From assembly GCF_007993045.1 (NCBI RefSeq), contig NZ_VOOR01000015.1, positions 1 through 64,000 on the forward strand: a DNA stretch of 64,000 nt. The letters run 5' to 3'. The position numbers and the translations under genes are program-made. A model generated the notes under the pieces. That model did not search any database. It saw nothing but the letters and a program-made list of their open reading frames with translations, and was not told the DNA's origin. Each line of letters opens with the position of its first letter. Positions within the stretch are counted from its first letter, which is position 1. This stretch comes from Phaeodactylibacter luteus (GTDB lineage Bacteria; Bacteroidota; Bacteroidia; Chitinophagales; Saprospiraceae). Below are positions 44,671 to 53,049 of this stretch, piece after piece.

Positions 44671-47331
44671 TCAGGGGCCACGGTAGGCTGAACCGGGCAA
44701 AGAGGGGCATTCTTCTACCGGTAACAGGGTGAAGTCCTTTTCTGCCCGGCAGCCCGATGTGGTACGGGCAGCAACTTGGTAGGTGCCCGGCTGGAGCTGA
44801 GCTGTTGGGAGGCTTAGGCGATGCCCAGATTGCAAGGTGCCGTCCGGATAAGTCCATAGTACTTGGCTGAGCGGGCTGGGCAGTGTGATAGCAGGCAGTT
44901 CGTTGGGGCAGAGTTGAACGGTATCTGGCAAAATGAAATTTGGTATTTCTCCCACACCGATGGGGTAGGAGAGGCGTTCAGGGCAGCTGCCGTCCTCTGT
45001 CAGGGTGGCAGTGATGATTTGGGAGTGGGCTGCATTGAAGGATAGCGTGGGGCAATGACTGCAGAGCAGGGTATCTCCTGATCGCCAGGTGATGGATCCG
45101 GGAAGATGCTGTCCAGGCGCTAAAACCAAGGTATCGCCCGGGCATACAATTTGGGGCAGGCTGAGCGCTGGCTCCGGGCAAGGCTGCGTACGGCAGGTTT
45201 TTTCAATAGCGGTGTTGCCGCAAGGGCCCTTCCCTTGTGCGGTAAAGGAAACCGGGTAAGCTGTCCCCGGGTGTAGGTTGGGCAGGTAGGCTAGGTGCGC
45301 TGCAGTGGAAAAGGTGGAATCGCCTACGGTGATTTGGTATAGGGTATCTCCGGGGAAACTGGGCCAGGACAGGGCAAGGTGGTGGGTGCCGGGAGTACAC
45401 CGTAGCAGGGAGGGCGCAATGCGGCGCCCTATGTAGAGCTGAAGGCTGTCCGTAGCTGTGCAGGGGCCTTCATGGTATTGTGCGCTGATGAGGGCTGTGC
45501 CGGGCCCACTCGAAGCGACATCAAAGAAAGCGATAGTGCTATCAGCGGAGAGCCCTTGCCATAAGAGCTGCCCGGGCAGGCGGCTGCCGCTGATAGCAGC
45601 TTGGTATGCAGCAGCTGGCACACCTTGGTAAAGGCAAAGGCTGTCTGCACCAAGAATGGCTAAAGACAGAGGCTGACAGCTCCAAGTGCTCAGCAGGGTG
45701 TCGGTGCTGAGCTGGCAGCCGAGGCTATCGGATACGAGCAGCTGAAAATGTACAGTGTCTTCAGGGTGCAGTGCGCCAATTTGCCATAAGCCAGCGGCCG
45801 GGCTGCCTCCGCCTTCAGGGGATGTGCTGTAGGCCATATCTGGCAGGGGGCTCCAGCTGGCTTGTAGGCTTTGGTACCCTGCTTCAAACTCGAGGGCTGG
45901 CAGAGGCGGCAGGGGCTTGACGTCAACAAATAGGCTATCTGCAGCGGTGCAGGCGTGCAAGGTATCTTGGAGGGCGACAACAATATGTCCTGAGGCTTCT
46001 GCTAAGTGCAAATAGGCAGGGGCGTTGCTGTTGTCTGGCCATTGGGCCAGTGTATGTGGGCTGAGGCCGGGGGTGATGTGGAGGGTGTCCCCTTGGCAGG
46101 CGATGGTGTCTGACGGTAAGTAGGCCTGAGGCAGGGCGTACACGGAAATCGATTGTGAGACGGTTTTTGGGCAGCCTTCCGGAGAAACGGACACTTGCAG
46201 TGTGGTGTCCTGAAAAACGGGCACCGACCAAGAAAAGAGCAGGCTGTCTGCTAGGGTGAGGGCTATGTCGAGCGTGTCGCCTGAGCATAGGGCTGTATCC
46301 GCGAGGAGTTGCACATCGGGTTGTGGGATAGGGTAGATGAAGGCCGAGAGTGCCGTTTGGCAAGTAGGAGAGGTCTGTATGGTCACCTCTATGGTATCTT
46401 TTTGTGAAACGGCGAGGCTATAAGTTGCTCCGGTAGTGCCATCGGGCCAAAGGTATTGAGTGCCTCCACTAGCGGTGAGGGTAACCGTATCCCCGGAGCA
46501 TATAGGCCCTTCGGGCAGCTGCAAGCTCGCATAGGAGTTTTCGTATACCAAAATTTGCTGCCCAGACACAGTGGAGCAGCCATTTTCGTCCGTAACGGTC
46601 ACCGCGTAGTAAGCTGCGCTGTCAATAGGCATTTGAATGGTGGGGCCGGTAGCGCCGGTACTCCAATGAAACTGGCCGCTCCCGGTCACGTTGAGGGTGG
46701 CGGTATCCCCGGGGCAGTCTACTATAGGAGGGTTGGCAGAGAAGAGGCCTTGCCGGCGGATATAAACCGTGTCCCAGGCTTCGCAGCCGTATGCGCCATT
46801 GGCTGTGACAAGGTAGGTTTCCACGGGCAGTGACAAGTCTGTGTTAGGGGCGAAGAGCTCAGGGCCGGCGCTGAGGTATTGCCATCCGCCAGCCCCTGAG
46901 CGTTTGCGCCAAAAAAGGAGCTCACTGTTGGCTGTTGCAGAGAGGGAGATGCCGGCTCCCCCCGGGCAGTAGGTGCTTGCATTGGAAACCGCTTGCACAG
47001 CAGGAGGGGCAAACTCGTGAATGTGTATGCTGTCTGTAGGGCTCAGGCAGCCTGGCAGCCCGGCGCTGAAAAAGTACCAACCGGTATCTTGGGGCACAAA
47101 GGATTGTTGATCAGTGGAAAAACCGTCTGGCCCTTCCCAGTGAAAGGTATGGCCGGGGTTGGAAGGGAAAGCGATGCCAAAAATGGGGCCATAGGCGGCA
47201 GTGGTGCAATCGGGGCTGTAGATGATGCCGGTAGTTGGCGGCTCACATCCGCTCTGCGCGGTGATAGGGGTACTGCTGGAGAGCAGCAAGAGCAAAAGGG
47301 CAGTGAACAGCAGTCTAAACGGTCGTTTCAT
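44671..47331 (-). CDS. Large secreted Ig/PKD-repeat protein without a recognisable sorting domain (paralog c)
   Basis: An 886-residue protein from the ATG at 47331, which gives the signal peptide MKRPFRLLFTALLLLLLSSS...ITAQ; a longer reading from 47397 would overlap lptE. Its Ig/PKD-like units resemble those of paralog b (CPGDTATLNV, FHWSTGATGPTIQM, CSGDTVTLTASGGTQYLW, LLCSHCPTLSFNAAHSQ). It ends abruptly after VEECPSLPGSAYRGP; the type A sorting domain that follows this point in paralogs a and b is absent. The next bases on the minus strand lead into mobile element E. It may be truncated, or released rather than anchored. It has an 8-codon gap to lptE upstream, so the two may be co-transcribed. 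Confidence 0.8.
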   Translation of the reverse strand: MKRPFRLLFTALLLLLLSSSTPITAQSGCEPPTTGIIYSPDCTTAAYGPIFGIAFPSNPGHTFHWEGPDGFSTDQQSFVPQDTGWYFFSAGLPGCLSPTDSIHIHEFAPPAVQAVSNASTYCPGGAGISLSATANSELLFWRKRSGAGGWQYLSAGPELFAPNTDLSLPVETYLVTANGAYGCEAWDTVYIRRQGLFSANPPIVDCPGDTATLNVTGSGQFHWSTGATGPTIQMPIDSAAYYAVTVTDENGCSTVSGQQILVYENSYASLQLPEGPICSGDTVTLTASGGTQYLWPDGTTGATYSLAVSQKDTIEVTIQTSPTCQTALSAFIYPIPQPDVQLLADTALCSGDTLDIALTLADSLLFSWSVPVFQDTTLQVSVSPEGCPKTVSQSISVYALPQAYLPSDTIACQGDTLHITPGLSPHTLAQWPDNSNAPAYLHLAEASGHIVVALQDTLHACTAADSLFVDVKPLPPLPALEFEAGYQSLQASWSPLPDMAYSTSPEGGGSPAAGLWQIGALHPEDTVHFQLLVSDSLGCQLSTDTLLSTWSCQPLSLAILGADSLCLYQGVPAAAYQAAISGSRLPGQLLWQGLSADSTIAFFDVASSGPGTALISAQYHEGPCTATDSLQLYIGRRIAPSLLRCTPGTHHLALSWPSFPGDTLYQITVGDSTFSTAAHLAYLPNLHPGTAYPVSFTAQGKGPCGNTAIEKTCRTQPCPEPALSLPQIVCPGDTLVLAPGQHLPGSITWRSGDTLLCSHCPTLSFNAAHSQIITATLTEDGSCPERLSYPIGVGEIPNFILPDTVQLCPNELPAITLPSPLSQVLWTYPDGTLQSGHRLSLPTAQLQPGTYQVAARTTSGCRAEKDFTLLPVEECPSLPGSAYRGP

Positions 47332-47374
47332 GAGATGGTCGCGATAAAAAGAAGCAATGAGCGGTTGGCGCGGG

Positions 47375-47881
47375 CTACCAGTCGGTAAAGGCGGCATTGA
47401 AAATATCTTCCATCATCTGTTGTGAAATGGCGGAAATGGCTTCTTCTTCGACATCAGCGAGGGTCTGTGTGCTCGGGAAGTCAAAAAAGAAAGAGAAGTT
47501 CTTTTTGTTGGGCCAGCTTTTCTCCTCGTTTACATTATTAATATACTGTACGGCCGTCACGATGGTCAGGCGGTTGATGGAGGTGACCTCCCCGGGCTGA
47601 GGGGCTTCAGAAGTGACCTCATACCGGACGACGGCCCCCTCAAAGCTGATGTCAGGGTCGATCTCCTGCAAAGTCAGTCGAGATTCTGTCCGTATTTTTT
47701 CTTTGAGGTCTTCCGTTAGCCGGATGGCTATAGTCGGCTCTGCATTTACTGCGTTGCTGGCAAAACGTTCTACAAAATAAGTACTGACTTGGGAGTAGTC
47801 GATGCTAATGCCTTTGAAAGAATAGCAACCGGAGGACAAGAGGGCAGACAAGAGGCTGAGCCCAAGGATCAATCGGGGCAT
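47375..47881 (-). CDS. lptE: LptE family LPS-assembly lipoprotein
   Basis: Outer-membrane lipoprotein that plugs the LptD barrel and delivers LPS to the cell surface; 168 residues, normal for Bacteroidota LptE. The lipobox is LLSSGC with Cys19. Family features are CYSFKGISI, SVYFVERF-like VSTYFVERFASNA, RLTEDLKEKIRTESRLTL, FEGAVVRYEV, NRLTIVTAVQYINN and FFFDFPSTQTLADVEEEAISAISQQMMEDIFNAAFTDW (shown here only as landmarks around residues 130-168). In many Bacteroidota, lptE directly follows miaB and a sigma54 regulator gene. Here those two lie 3.8 kb upstream on the same strand, with an oppositely oriented protease gene and two mobile elements between. Confidence 0.88.
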   Translation of the reverse strand: MPRLILGLSLLSALLSSGCYSFKGISIDYSQVSTYFVERFASNAVNAEPTIAIRLTEDLKEKIRTESRLTLQEIDPDISFEGAVVRYEVTSEAPQPGEVTSINRLTIVTAVQYINNVNEEKSWPNKKNFSFFFDFPSTQTLADVEEEAISAISQQMMEDIFNAAFTDW

Positions 47882-48091
47882 GGCAACAGGTATTTTGATA
47901 GTTTGAACAAAATGAGGTTGGCTTTAACCGCAGTCACCTGAAAGAACGCAGGCAGCGGGGCCGAAGTTAGCAAAAGCTGATGGGTTAACGCTTTTTTCAA
48001 GCTTTTGCAGTTGGATTATAGGGCTTTCGCAAAAAAATGTCTGTGGCCGGAGTGCTCTCGGGGCTGATGAAGGGGGGGCTGGTTGCCCTAT

Positions 48092-48242
48092 GGTCGTCAA
48101 CCCAAATGTCGCAGGTGTTTAAGTGTTCCGGCTTCTAGCCTGGCATTGGCCTAGCGCTGCGAAGGGGTGGCAAGCCCGACAGGGCCGAGCGGACAGCGAG
48201 CCCCGTAGCATAGCGGCACCTGCCATCGGGCAGGGGCAGGCC
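48092..48242 (+). mobile_element. MITE-like element, copy F (worn right end)
   Basis: Left end GGTCGTCAACCCAAATGTCG followed by the shared core (ctagcctggcattggcctag, gggccgagcggacagcgagc, catcgggcaggggcaggccc). The right terminal repeat is not recognisable and no target duplication is seen. It lies between lptE and the metalloprotease gene, in the opposite orientation to copy G on the other side of that gene. The rest of 47882-48440 has no gene. Confidence 0.75.
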
Positions 48243-48440
48243 CCATAGTGTTTTAAGTTTTGGTTTTTTAATACAATATTGTTTTGGCCAAGTGTTCTTC
48301 TAGTGTGATTTCTTTATATTTACCCGTCTTTCCAGCCATATTTTCAGTCAGATAGAAAACAAAGAGCATTACCATTTTGCATAGGCGCTTCGCCCTATGT
48401 GTTTCTACCTATTTCAAAATCAACAAATTCTAAGATTAGT

Positions 48441-51380
48441 ATGAAAAAAGTAATGTCTAACACCTTACTATTGGCGGTATTCCTGTTATCCGTCTTCACA
48501 GCTCAGGCGCAGCGCAATTGCGGCAGCATGGACTACCTGCACCAACAAGAGGAACTGCACCCCGAGCGCATTCAGCGGTTGCAGTCTATTGAGCAGCATA
48601 CCGCCCGGGTGCTTCAAAGCCCCACACGAGCAGTCAGCGGCACGATTACTATACCGGTAGTGGTGCACGTGGTCTACAATGGCTCCGCTGAGAACATCAG
48701 CGCCGCACAGGTGCAGTCACAGATTGATGTGCTCAATGAAGATTTCCGGCGCCTCAATGGTGACGCATCGAGCACGCCAGCTATCTTCCAGGGTGTCGCT
48801 TCAGATGTGGAAATCGAATTCTGCCTAGCGGCAACAGACCCTGCCGGCAACCCCACGGACGGGATTACCCGCACCCCAACGTCGGTCACTGCCTTTGGCA
48901 CTAATGACCAGGTGAAATCGAGCTCAAGCGGCGGGAAAGACGCTTGGCCAGCAGGGGATTACCTCAATATCTGGGTATGCGATATCAGCGGCGGCATCCT
49001 GGGGTACGCGCAGTTCCCCGGTGGGCCTGCTGCTACAGATGGTGTAGTCGTCGATTATCAGTACTTCGGCACTATTGGCACTGCAACACCGCCTTTCAAC
49101 CTTGGCCGGACCGGTACCCACGAAGTAGGGCATTACCTCAACCTCCGGCACATCTGGGGCGATGGCAATTGCAATGCAGATGATTTTGTGTCCGATACGC
49201 CCCGTGCAGGGAATCCAAACTATACCGGCAGCCCTTGCAACTTCCCTGGCCCTAACAGCTGTAACGAAGGCACTGGCGATCAGCCAGATATGTTCCAAAA
49301 CTATATGGACTACTCCGATGATGCTTGCATGAACCTCTTTACAGAGGGGCAGAAAGCCCGGATGCGCGCTTTGTTTGAGCCAGGGGGCGCACGTGCCAGC
49401 CTGTTGAACGCTACCGCCTGTGGCACTCCGGTAACCCCAACCTGCAACGATGGCATTCAGAACGGCGATGAGACGGGGGTGGACTGCGGTGGTTCAAGCT
49501 GTGCGCCCTGCCCTTGTAATGACGCAGACTTGGCCCTCACTATAACCTTTGACAACTATCCAGAGGAAACTACTTGGGCGGTGACCGATGGCTCCGGCAC
49601 AACAGTCGCTTCCGGTGGCCCTTACGGTAGCCAGCCTGATGGCTCAACGGTCACAGAAAATATCACCCTGGCAACGGGCAATTTTACCTTCACCATTTCT
49701 GATGCCTATGGCGATGGCATCTGTTGCGCTTATGGCAATGGTGCTTACACCCTTACCGATGGCAATGGCGCTGTGATTGCTGCCGGGGGCAGCTTTAGCT
49801 CGAGCGAGAGCACAAGTTTCTGTGCAGAGGCCGCAGGGCCGCAGCCGACCTGCAACGATGGCATCCAAAATGGCAATGAGACGGGCGTAGATTGTGGCGG
49901 GCCGGATTGTGCGCCTTGCGCGACCTGCAATGATGGCATCCAAAATGGCAATGAGACGGGCGTAGATTGTGGCGGGCCGGACTGTGCGCCTTGTGCGACC
50001 TGCAACGATGGTATCCAAAATGGCAATGAGACGGGCGTAGATTGTGGCGGGCCGGATTGTGCGCCTTGTGCGACCTGCAACGATGGCATCCAAAATGGCA
50101 ATGAGACGGGCGTAGACTGTGGCGGGCCGGACTGTGCGCCTTGTAGTACGGATTGTGACAATGGCAATGCACTCACACTGACCATTGTACTGGACAATTA
50201 TCCTGGTGAAACGACTTGGACGGTCACTACGACAGGAGGCAGTACAGTTGCTTCCGGCGGAAGTTATTCCGGAGCAGGTTCTACCGTTACAGCGTCCATC
50301 AACCTGCCAGAAGGAGATTACAGCTTCAATATTTTTGATTCCTATGGCGACGGTATTTGCTGCGCGTATGGCAATGGCGCTTATGCTCTTACGGACGAGC
50401 TTGGTAACACCTTGGCTTCCGGCGGCGCATTTGGCTCTTCCGAATCTACCGCTTTCTGTACGGGCGCAGGGGGAGGCACCCCGCCGACCTGCAACGACGG
50501 CATTCAGAACGGCGATGAGACGGGCGTAGACTGTGGCGGCTCCAATTGTGCGCCCTGTGGCGGAGGCGGCTGCACCTATATTGTCCTCGACAGCGAAAGT
50601 TTTGAATCTGGGTTTGGCATTTGGAACGATGGCGGGAGCGATTGCTACCGCAGCAGCTCTTATGCCAATACGGGGTCGGTAAGCCTGGCCCTGCGCGACA
50701 ACTCTTCCTCTTCTGTATTGACTACGGACAACCTCAATTTGTCACCTTATGACGAAATCACTGTAGACTTCAGCTATCTCGCCCGGAGCATGGACAATAG
50801 CAATGAGGATTTCTTCCTTGAGATTTCAGGCAATGGCGGGGCTTCTTACACCATTTTAGAAGAATGGAACCAAGGCGATGAGTTCCAAAATGACGTGCGG
50901 TCTTCCGGCAACGTTGTCATTTCAGGCCCGTTTTCGTCGAATACCCGTTTGCGCTTCCGCTGTGATGCTTCCGGCAATTCCGATTGGGTATACCTGGACG
51001 ATATCGTCATCAGTGGCTGCCAGAACGGAACACGCGAGGCCGGAACGCTTGTGGTGGAAGGAGAGGGCAAGCCTGAGCCGGGCAATTCGGTATTCCGAGG
51101 CCCCTCATTTGAAGCCCCATCGGTGATTGCTGACATTAACCTGTTCCCGAACCCGACGAGCGGAGACTTTACACTGGCCTTCACGCTTCCAGCCGAGGGC
51201 CAGGTCAACCTGATGGTGACTGCCGTTGACGGCAGGGTGGCCCTGCAGCAGCAGTGGGCTGCTAAGGCAGGGACTCAGGTACAGGAGTTCGACGGCAGCC
51301 AATTGGTGCCGGGCGTTTACTTCCTGCACCTAATGGCGAACCAAGAGCGGATTACACGCAAGTTTGTGGTAGTGCGTTAA
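48441..51380 (+). CDS. M43-like (pappalysin-type) zinc metalloprotease with T9SS type A sorting domain
   Basis: Secreted protease of 979 residues from the ATG at 48441, which begins the signal peptide (LLLAVFLLSVFTAQAQ); a GTG 42 bp upstream is less likely. The catalytic domain carries HEVGHYLNLRH (zinc His227, 231, 237; Glu228) and a downstream MDYSDDACMNLF Met-turn region. Then come repeats of CNDGIQNGxETGVDCGG (six units, four as a perfect array), two copies of a domain with NYPxETTW and DSYGDGICCAYGNGAY, and a MAM/jelly-roll-like domain (SESFESGFGIW, VDFSYLARSMD). The end (INLFPNPTSGDF, VDGRVALQQ, GVYFLHLM) is a type A sorting domain. It stands alone against the direction of its neighbours. 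Confidence 0.92.
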   Translation: MKKVMSNTLLLAVFLLSVFTAQAQRNCGSMDYLHQQEELHPERIQRLQSIEQHTARVLQSPTRAVSGTITIPVVVHVVYNGSAENISAAQVQSQIDVLNEDFRRLNGDASSTPAIFQGVASDVEIEFCLAATDPAGNPTDGITRTPTSVTAFGTNDQVKSSSSGGKDAWPAGDYLNIWVCDISGGILGYAQFPGGPAATDGVVVDYQYFGTIGTATPPFNLGRTGTHEVGHYLNLRHIWGDGNCNADDFVSDTPRAGNPNYTGSPCNFPGPNSCNEGTGDQPDMFQNYMDYSDDACMNLFTEGQKARMRALFEPGGARASLLNATACGTPVTPTCNDGIQNGDETGVDCGGSSCAPCPCNDADLALTITFDNYPEETTWAVTDGSGTTVASGGPYGSQPDGSTVTENITLATGNFTFTISDAYGDGICCAYGNGAYTLTDGNGAVIAAGGSFSSSESTSFCAEAAGPQPTCNDGIQNGNETGVDCGGPDCAPCATCNDGIQNGNETGVDCGGPDCAPCATCNDGIQNGNETGVDCGGPDCAPCATCNDGIQNGNETGVDCGGPDCAPCSTDCDNGNALTLTIVLDNYPGETTWTVTTTGGSTVASGGSYSGAGSTVTASINLPEGDYSFNIFDSYGDGICCAYGNGAYALTDELGNTLASGGAFGSSESTAFCTGAGGGTPPTCNDGIQNGDETGVDCGGSNCAPCGGGGCTYIVLDSESFESGFGIWNDGGSDCYRSSSYANTGSVSLALRDNSSSSVLTTDNLNLSPYDEITVDFSYLARSMDNSNEDFFLEISGNGGASYTILEEWNQGDEFQNDVRSSGNVVISGPFSSNTRLRFRCDASGNSDWVYLDDIVISGCQNGTREAGTLVVEGEGKPEPGNSVFRGPSFEAPSVIADINLFPNPTSGDFTLAFTLPAEGQVNLMVTAVDGRVALQQQWAAKAGTQVQEFDGSQLVPGVYFLHLMANQERITRKFVVVR
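49851..50150 (+). repeat. 75-bp tandem repeat array (four units) in the protease gene
   Basis: Units begin at 49851, 49926, 50001 and 50076 and differ from each other at only a few positions. Each encodes 25 residues with four conserved Cys (CNDGIQNGNETGVDCGGPDC). Two more diverged units stand singly near 49442 and 50490. The spacing preserves frame, so unit number can change without harm. Confidence 0.92.
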
Positions 51381-51406
51381 AGGCCGGCTATCTGTGTTAA
51401 ACCGTT

Positions 51407-51440
51407 AGCGGGGCTGCAGTTGGAAAGCTGCAGCCCCGCT
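51407..51440 (+). terminator. Terminator of the metalloprotease gene
   Basis: Perfect 13-bp stem AGCGGGGCTGCAG / CTGCAGCCCCGCT with an 8-nt loop, then TTAGTT. It is 26 bp behind the stop codon. Confidence 0.85.
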
Positions 51441-51488
51441 TTAGTTGGAGGCAGGGGGTATAGGAAGAGGTATGTCTGGTTTTTGCTT

Positions 51489-51667
51489 GGGCGCAAACCA
51501 GATTGTCGATTTTTTGGGGCCTGCCCCTGCCTGGCGGCAGGTGCCGCTATGCTCCGGGGCTCGCTGTCCGCTCGGCCCTATCGGGCTTAACACCCCTGCG
51601 CAGCGCTAGGCCGGCTCTATCCCAAAGCCGACAAGGCTAAACACTAGCGACATTTTGGGTTACGCCC
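51489..51667 (-). mobile_element. MITE-like element, copy G, with 8-bp target duplication
   Basis: Simple 179-bp copy, the best-preserved example. Ends GGGCGCAAACCAGATTGTCG and, inward from the other side, GGGCGTAACCCAAAATGTCG are inverted repeats. TTTTGCTT flanks both sides (51481-51488 and 51668-51675). The right-hand duplication directly touches the stop codon of the sigma54 regulator gene. Confidence 0.9.
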
Positions 51668-51675
51668 TTTTGCTT

Positions 51676-53013
51676 TTACAGCTCGTACTGCTTGATTTTG
51701 CGGTAGAGGGTCCTTTCAGAAATCCCCAAGTCAGCTGCTGCTTCCTTGCGCCGGCCATTATGCTTGCGCAGCGCCTTTTGTATCAGCCCCTTTTCGTTTT
51801 CCTCCAGAGAAAGGTTTTCTTCTACTTCCTCCGTCGGAGCATAGTGCTGCGCGGCTTCTTCCCGGTTGAGGATAATGGGCCGGAAGCTTTCTGGGGCAGG
51901 CGCCTCTTCTGCAGGGTAGTAGCCCTCATCGTGGTAGTCATGAAGGAATTCCGTCACATTGCGGCTGCTGCCGGAAGCTGGCTTTTGATTCCGCTCTCCA
52001 GAGAAGCCACTGGAAGAAGCTGGCGGCTGCAACGCCCGGATATCCTGGGCGTCAGGAACGTGAAGATCGTTGTTGCGGATGAGCTCGAACACGAGGGATT
52101 TGAGGTCGTTGAGGTCATTTTTCATATCAAGCATCAGCTTGTAGAAAATTTCCCGCTCCTGCATGCTCATTTGTTCCTCCCCCCCTTTGGTGTGGCCATC
52201 TGCGATCATGGGCAGGTTGCGGCGGGTAATTTGGGGTACATACAGGATGAGCTTTTCCGCTGTAATGACTTTTTCGTCCGCCATTACGGAAGCCTGTTCG
52301 GCTATGTTTTTTAGTTCCCGGATATTGCCTGGCCAACTGTAGCTTTCCAGCATCTGCCGTGCCTGTTCATCCAATTGGATGGGGCTGGTGCGGTACTTTT
52401 CGGCAAAGTCAAGGGCAAATTTGCGGAAAAGCATATAGATATCCTCTGCCCGTTCCCTCAGAGGGGGCACCGCTACCGGTACGGTATTGAGCCGGTAGTA
52501 GAGGTCTTCCCGGAACTTCCCGTTTTTCACTGCATTGAGCAGGGAAACGTTGGTGGCGGCAATGATGCGCACATCCGTTTTGTGCACTTTAGATGCGCCA
52601 ACCCGTATAAATTCACCGGTTTCCAGCACCCTTAGGAGGAAAGCCTGTGTATCGAGCGGCATCTCCCCGATCTCGTCCAGGAAAATGGTGCCGCCATCGT
52701 AAGTTTCGAAATAGCCTTTGCGCTCGCCCGTTGCCCCGGTAAAGGCCCCTTTTTCGTGGCCGAACAGCTCAGAGTTGATGGTGCCTTCGGGTATAGCGCC
52801 ACAGTTGATGGCGATGAACTGATTGTGTTTCCGTGCGCTAAGGGAGTGGATGATTTTGGAAAAGACCTCCTTGCCCACACCGCTTTCCCCTGTGATCAGT
52901 ACGGAGAGGTCGGTATTAGCGACCCTTACCGACGTGCTGAGCGCCCGGTCGAGCAAGGGGGACCGCCCGATGATCCCAAAGCGTTGTTTAATGGACTGAA
53001 GGTTGGCATCCAT
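51676..53013 (-). CDS. Sigma54-dependent Fis-family transcriptional activator
   Basis: A 445-residue bacterial enhancer-binding protein with no receiver domain. The AAA+ core begins almost at the N-terminus: Walker A GESGVGKE (42-49), the sigma54-contact loop GAFTGA (89-94), Walker B GTIFLDEIG (108-116), the arginine-finger region REDLYYRLNTVPV and SYSWPGNIREL. A long acidic linker leads to a C-terminal Fis-type helix-turn-helix (RRKEAAADLGISERTLYRKI). The start is the ATG at 53013; a TTG three codons upstream is possible. miaB lies 36 bp upstream on the same strand, the usual Bacteroidota order; the usual next gene, lptE, is displaced to 47375-47881. Confidence 0.94.
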   Translation of the reverse strand: MDANLQSIKQRFGIIGRSPLLDRALSTSVRVANTDLSVLITGESGVGKEVFSKIIHSLSARKHNQFIAINCGAIPEGTINSELFGHEKGAFTGATGERKGYFETYDGGTIFLDEIGEMPLDTQAFLLRVLETGEFIRVGASKVHKTDVRIIAATNVSLLNAVKNGKFREDLYYRLNTVPVAVPPLRERAEDIYMLFRKFALDFAEKYRTSPIQLDEQARQMLESYSWPGNIRELKNIAEQASVMADEKVITAEKLILYVPQITRRNLPMIADGHTKGGEEQMSMQEREIFYKLMLDMKNDLNDLKSLVFELIRNNDLHVPDAQDIRALQPPASSSGFSGERNQKPASGSSRNVTEFLHDYHDEGYYPAEEAPAPESFRPIILNREEAAQHYAPTEEVEENLSLEENEKGLIQKALRKHNGRRKEAAADLGISERTLYRKIKQYEL

Positions 53014-53049
53014 GTTGTTCAAGTTGGTTTTTTGGTGGTTTGGGAAAGG

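Noticed and set aside
44183-44857. 224-codon minus-strand ORF overlapping the end of paralog c
   Set aside because: It reads through mobile element E and its nested insert; the sequence is repeat-derived and shows no sorting-domain features.
48399-48440. GTG start extending the metalloprotease by 14 residues
   Set aside because: It would put a polar stretch before a clean signal peptide that begins at the ATG at 48441.
49851-50150. Regular 75-bp array considered as a CRISPR
   Set aside because: The units are contiguous without unique spacers and are an in-frame part of the protease gene.
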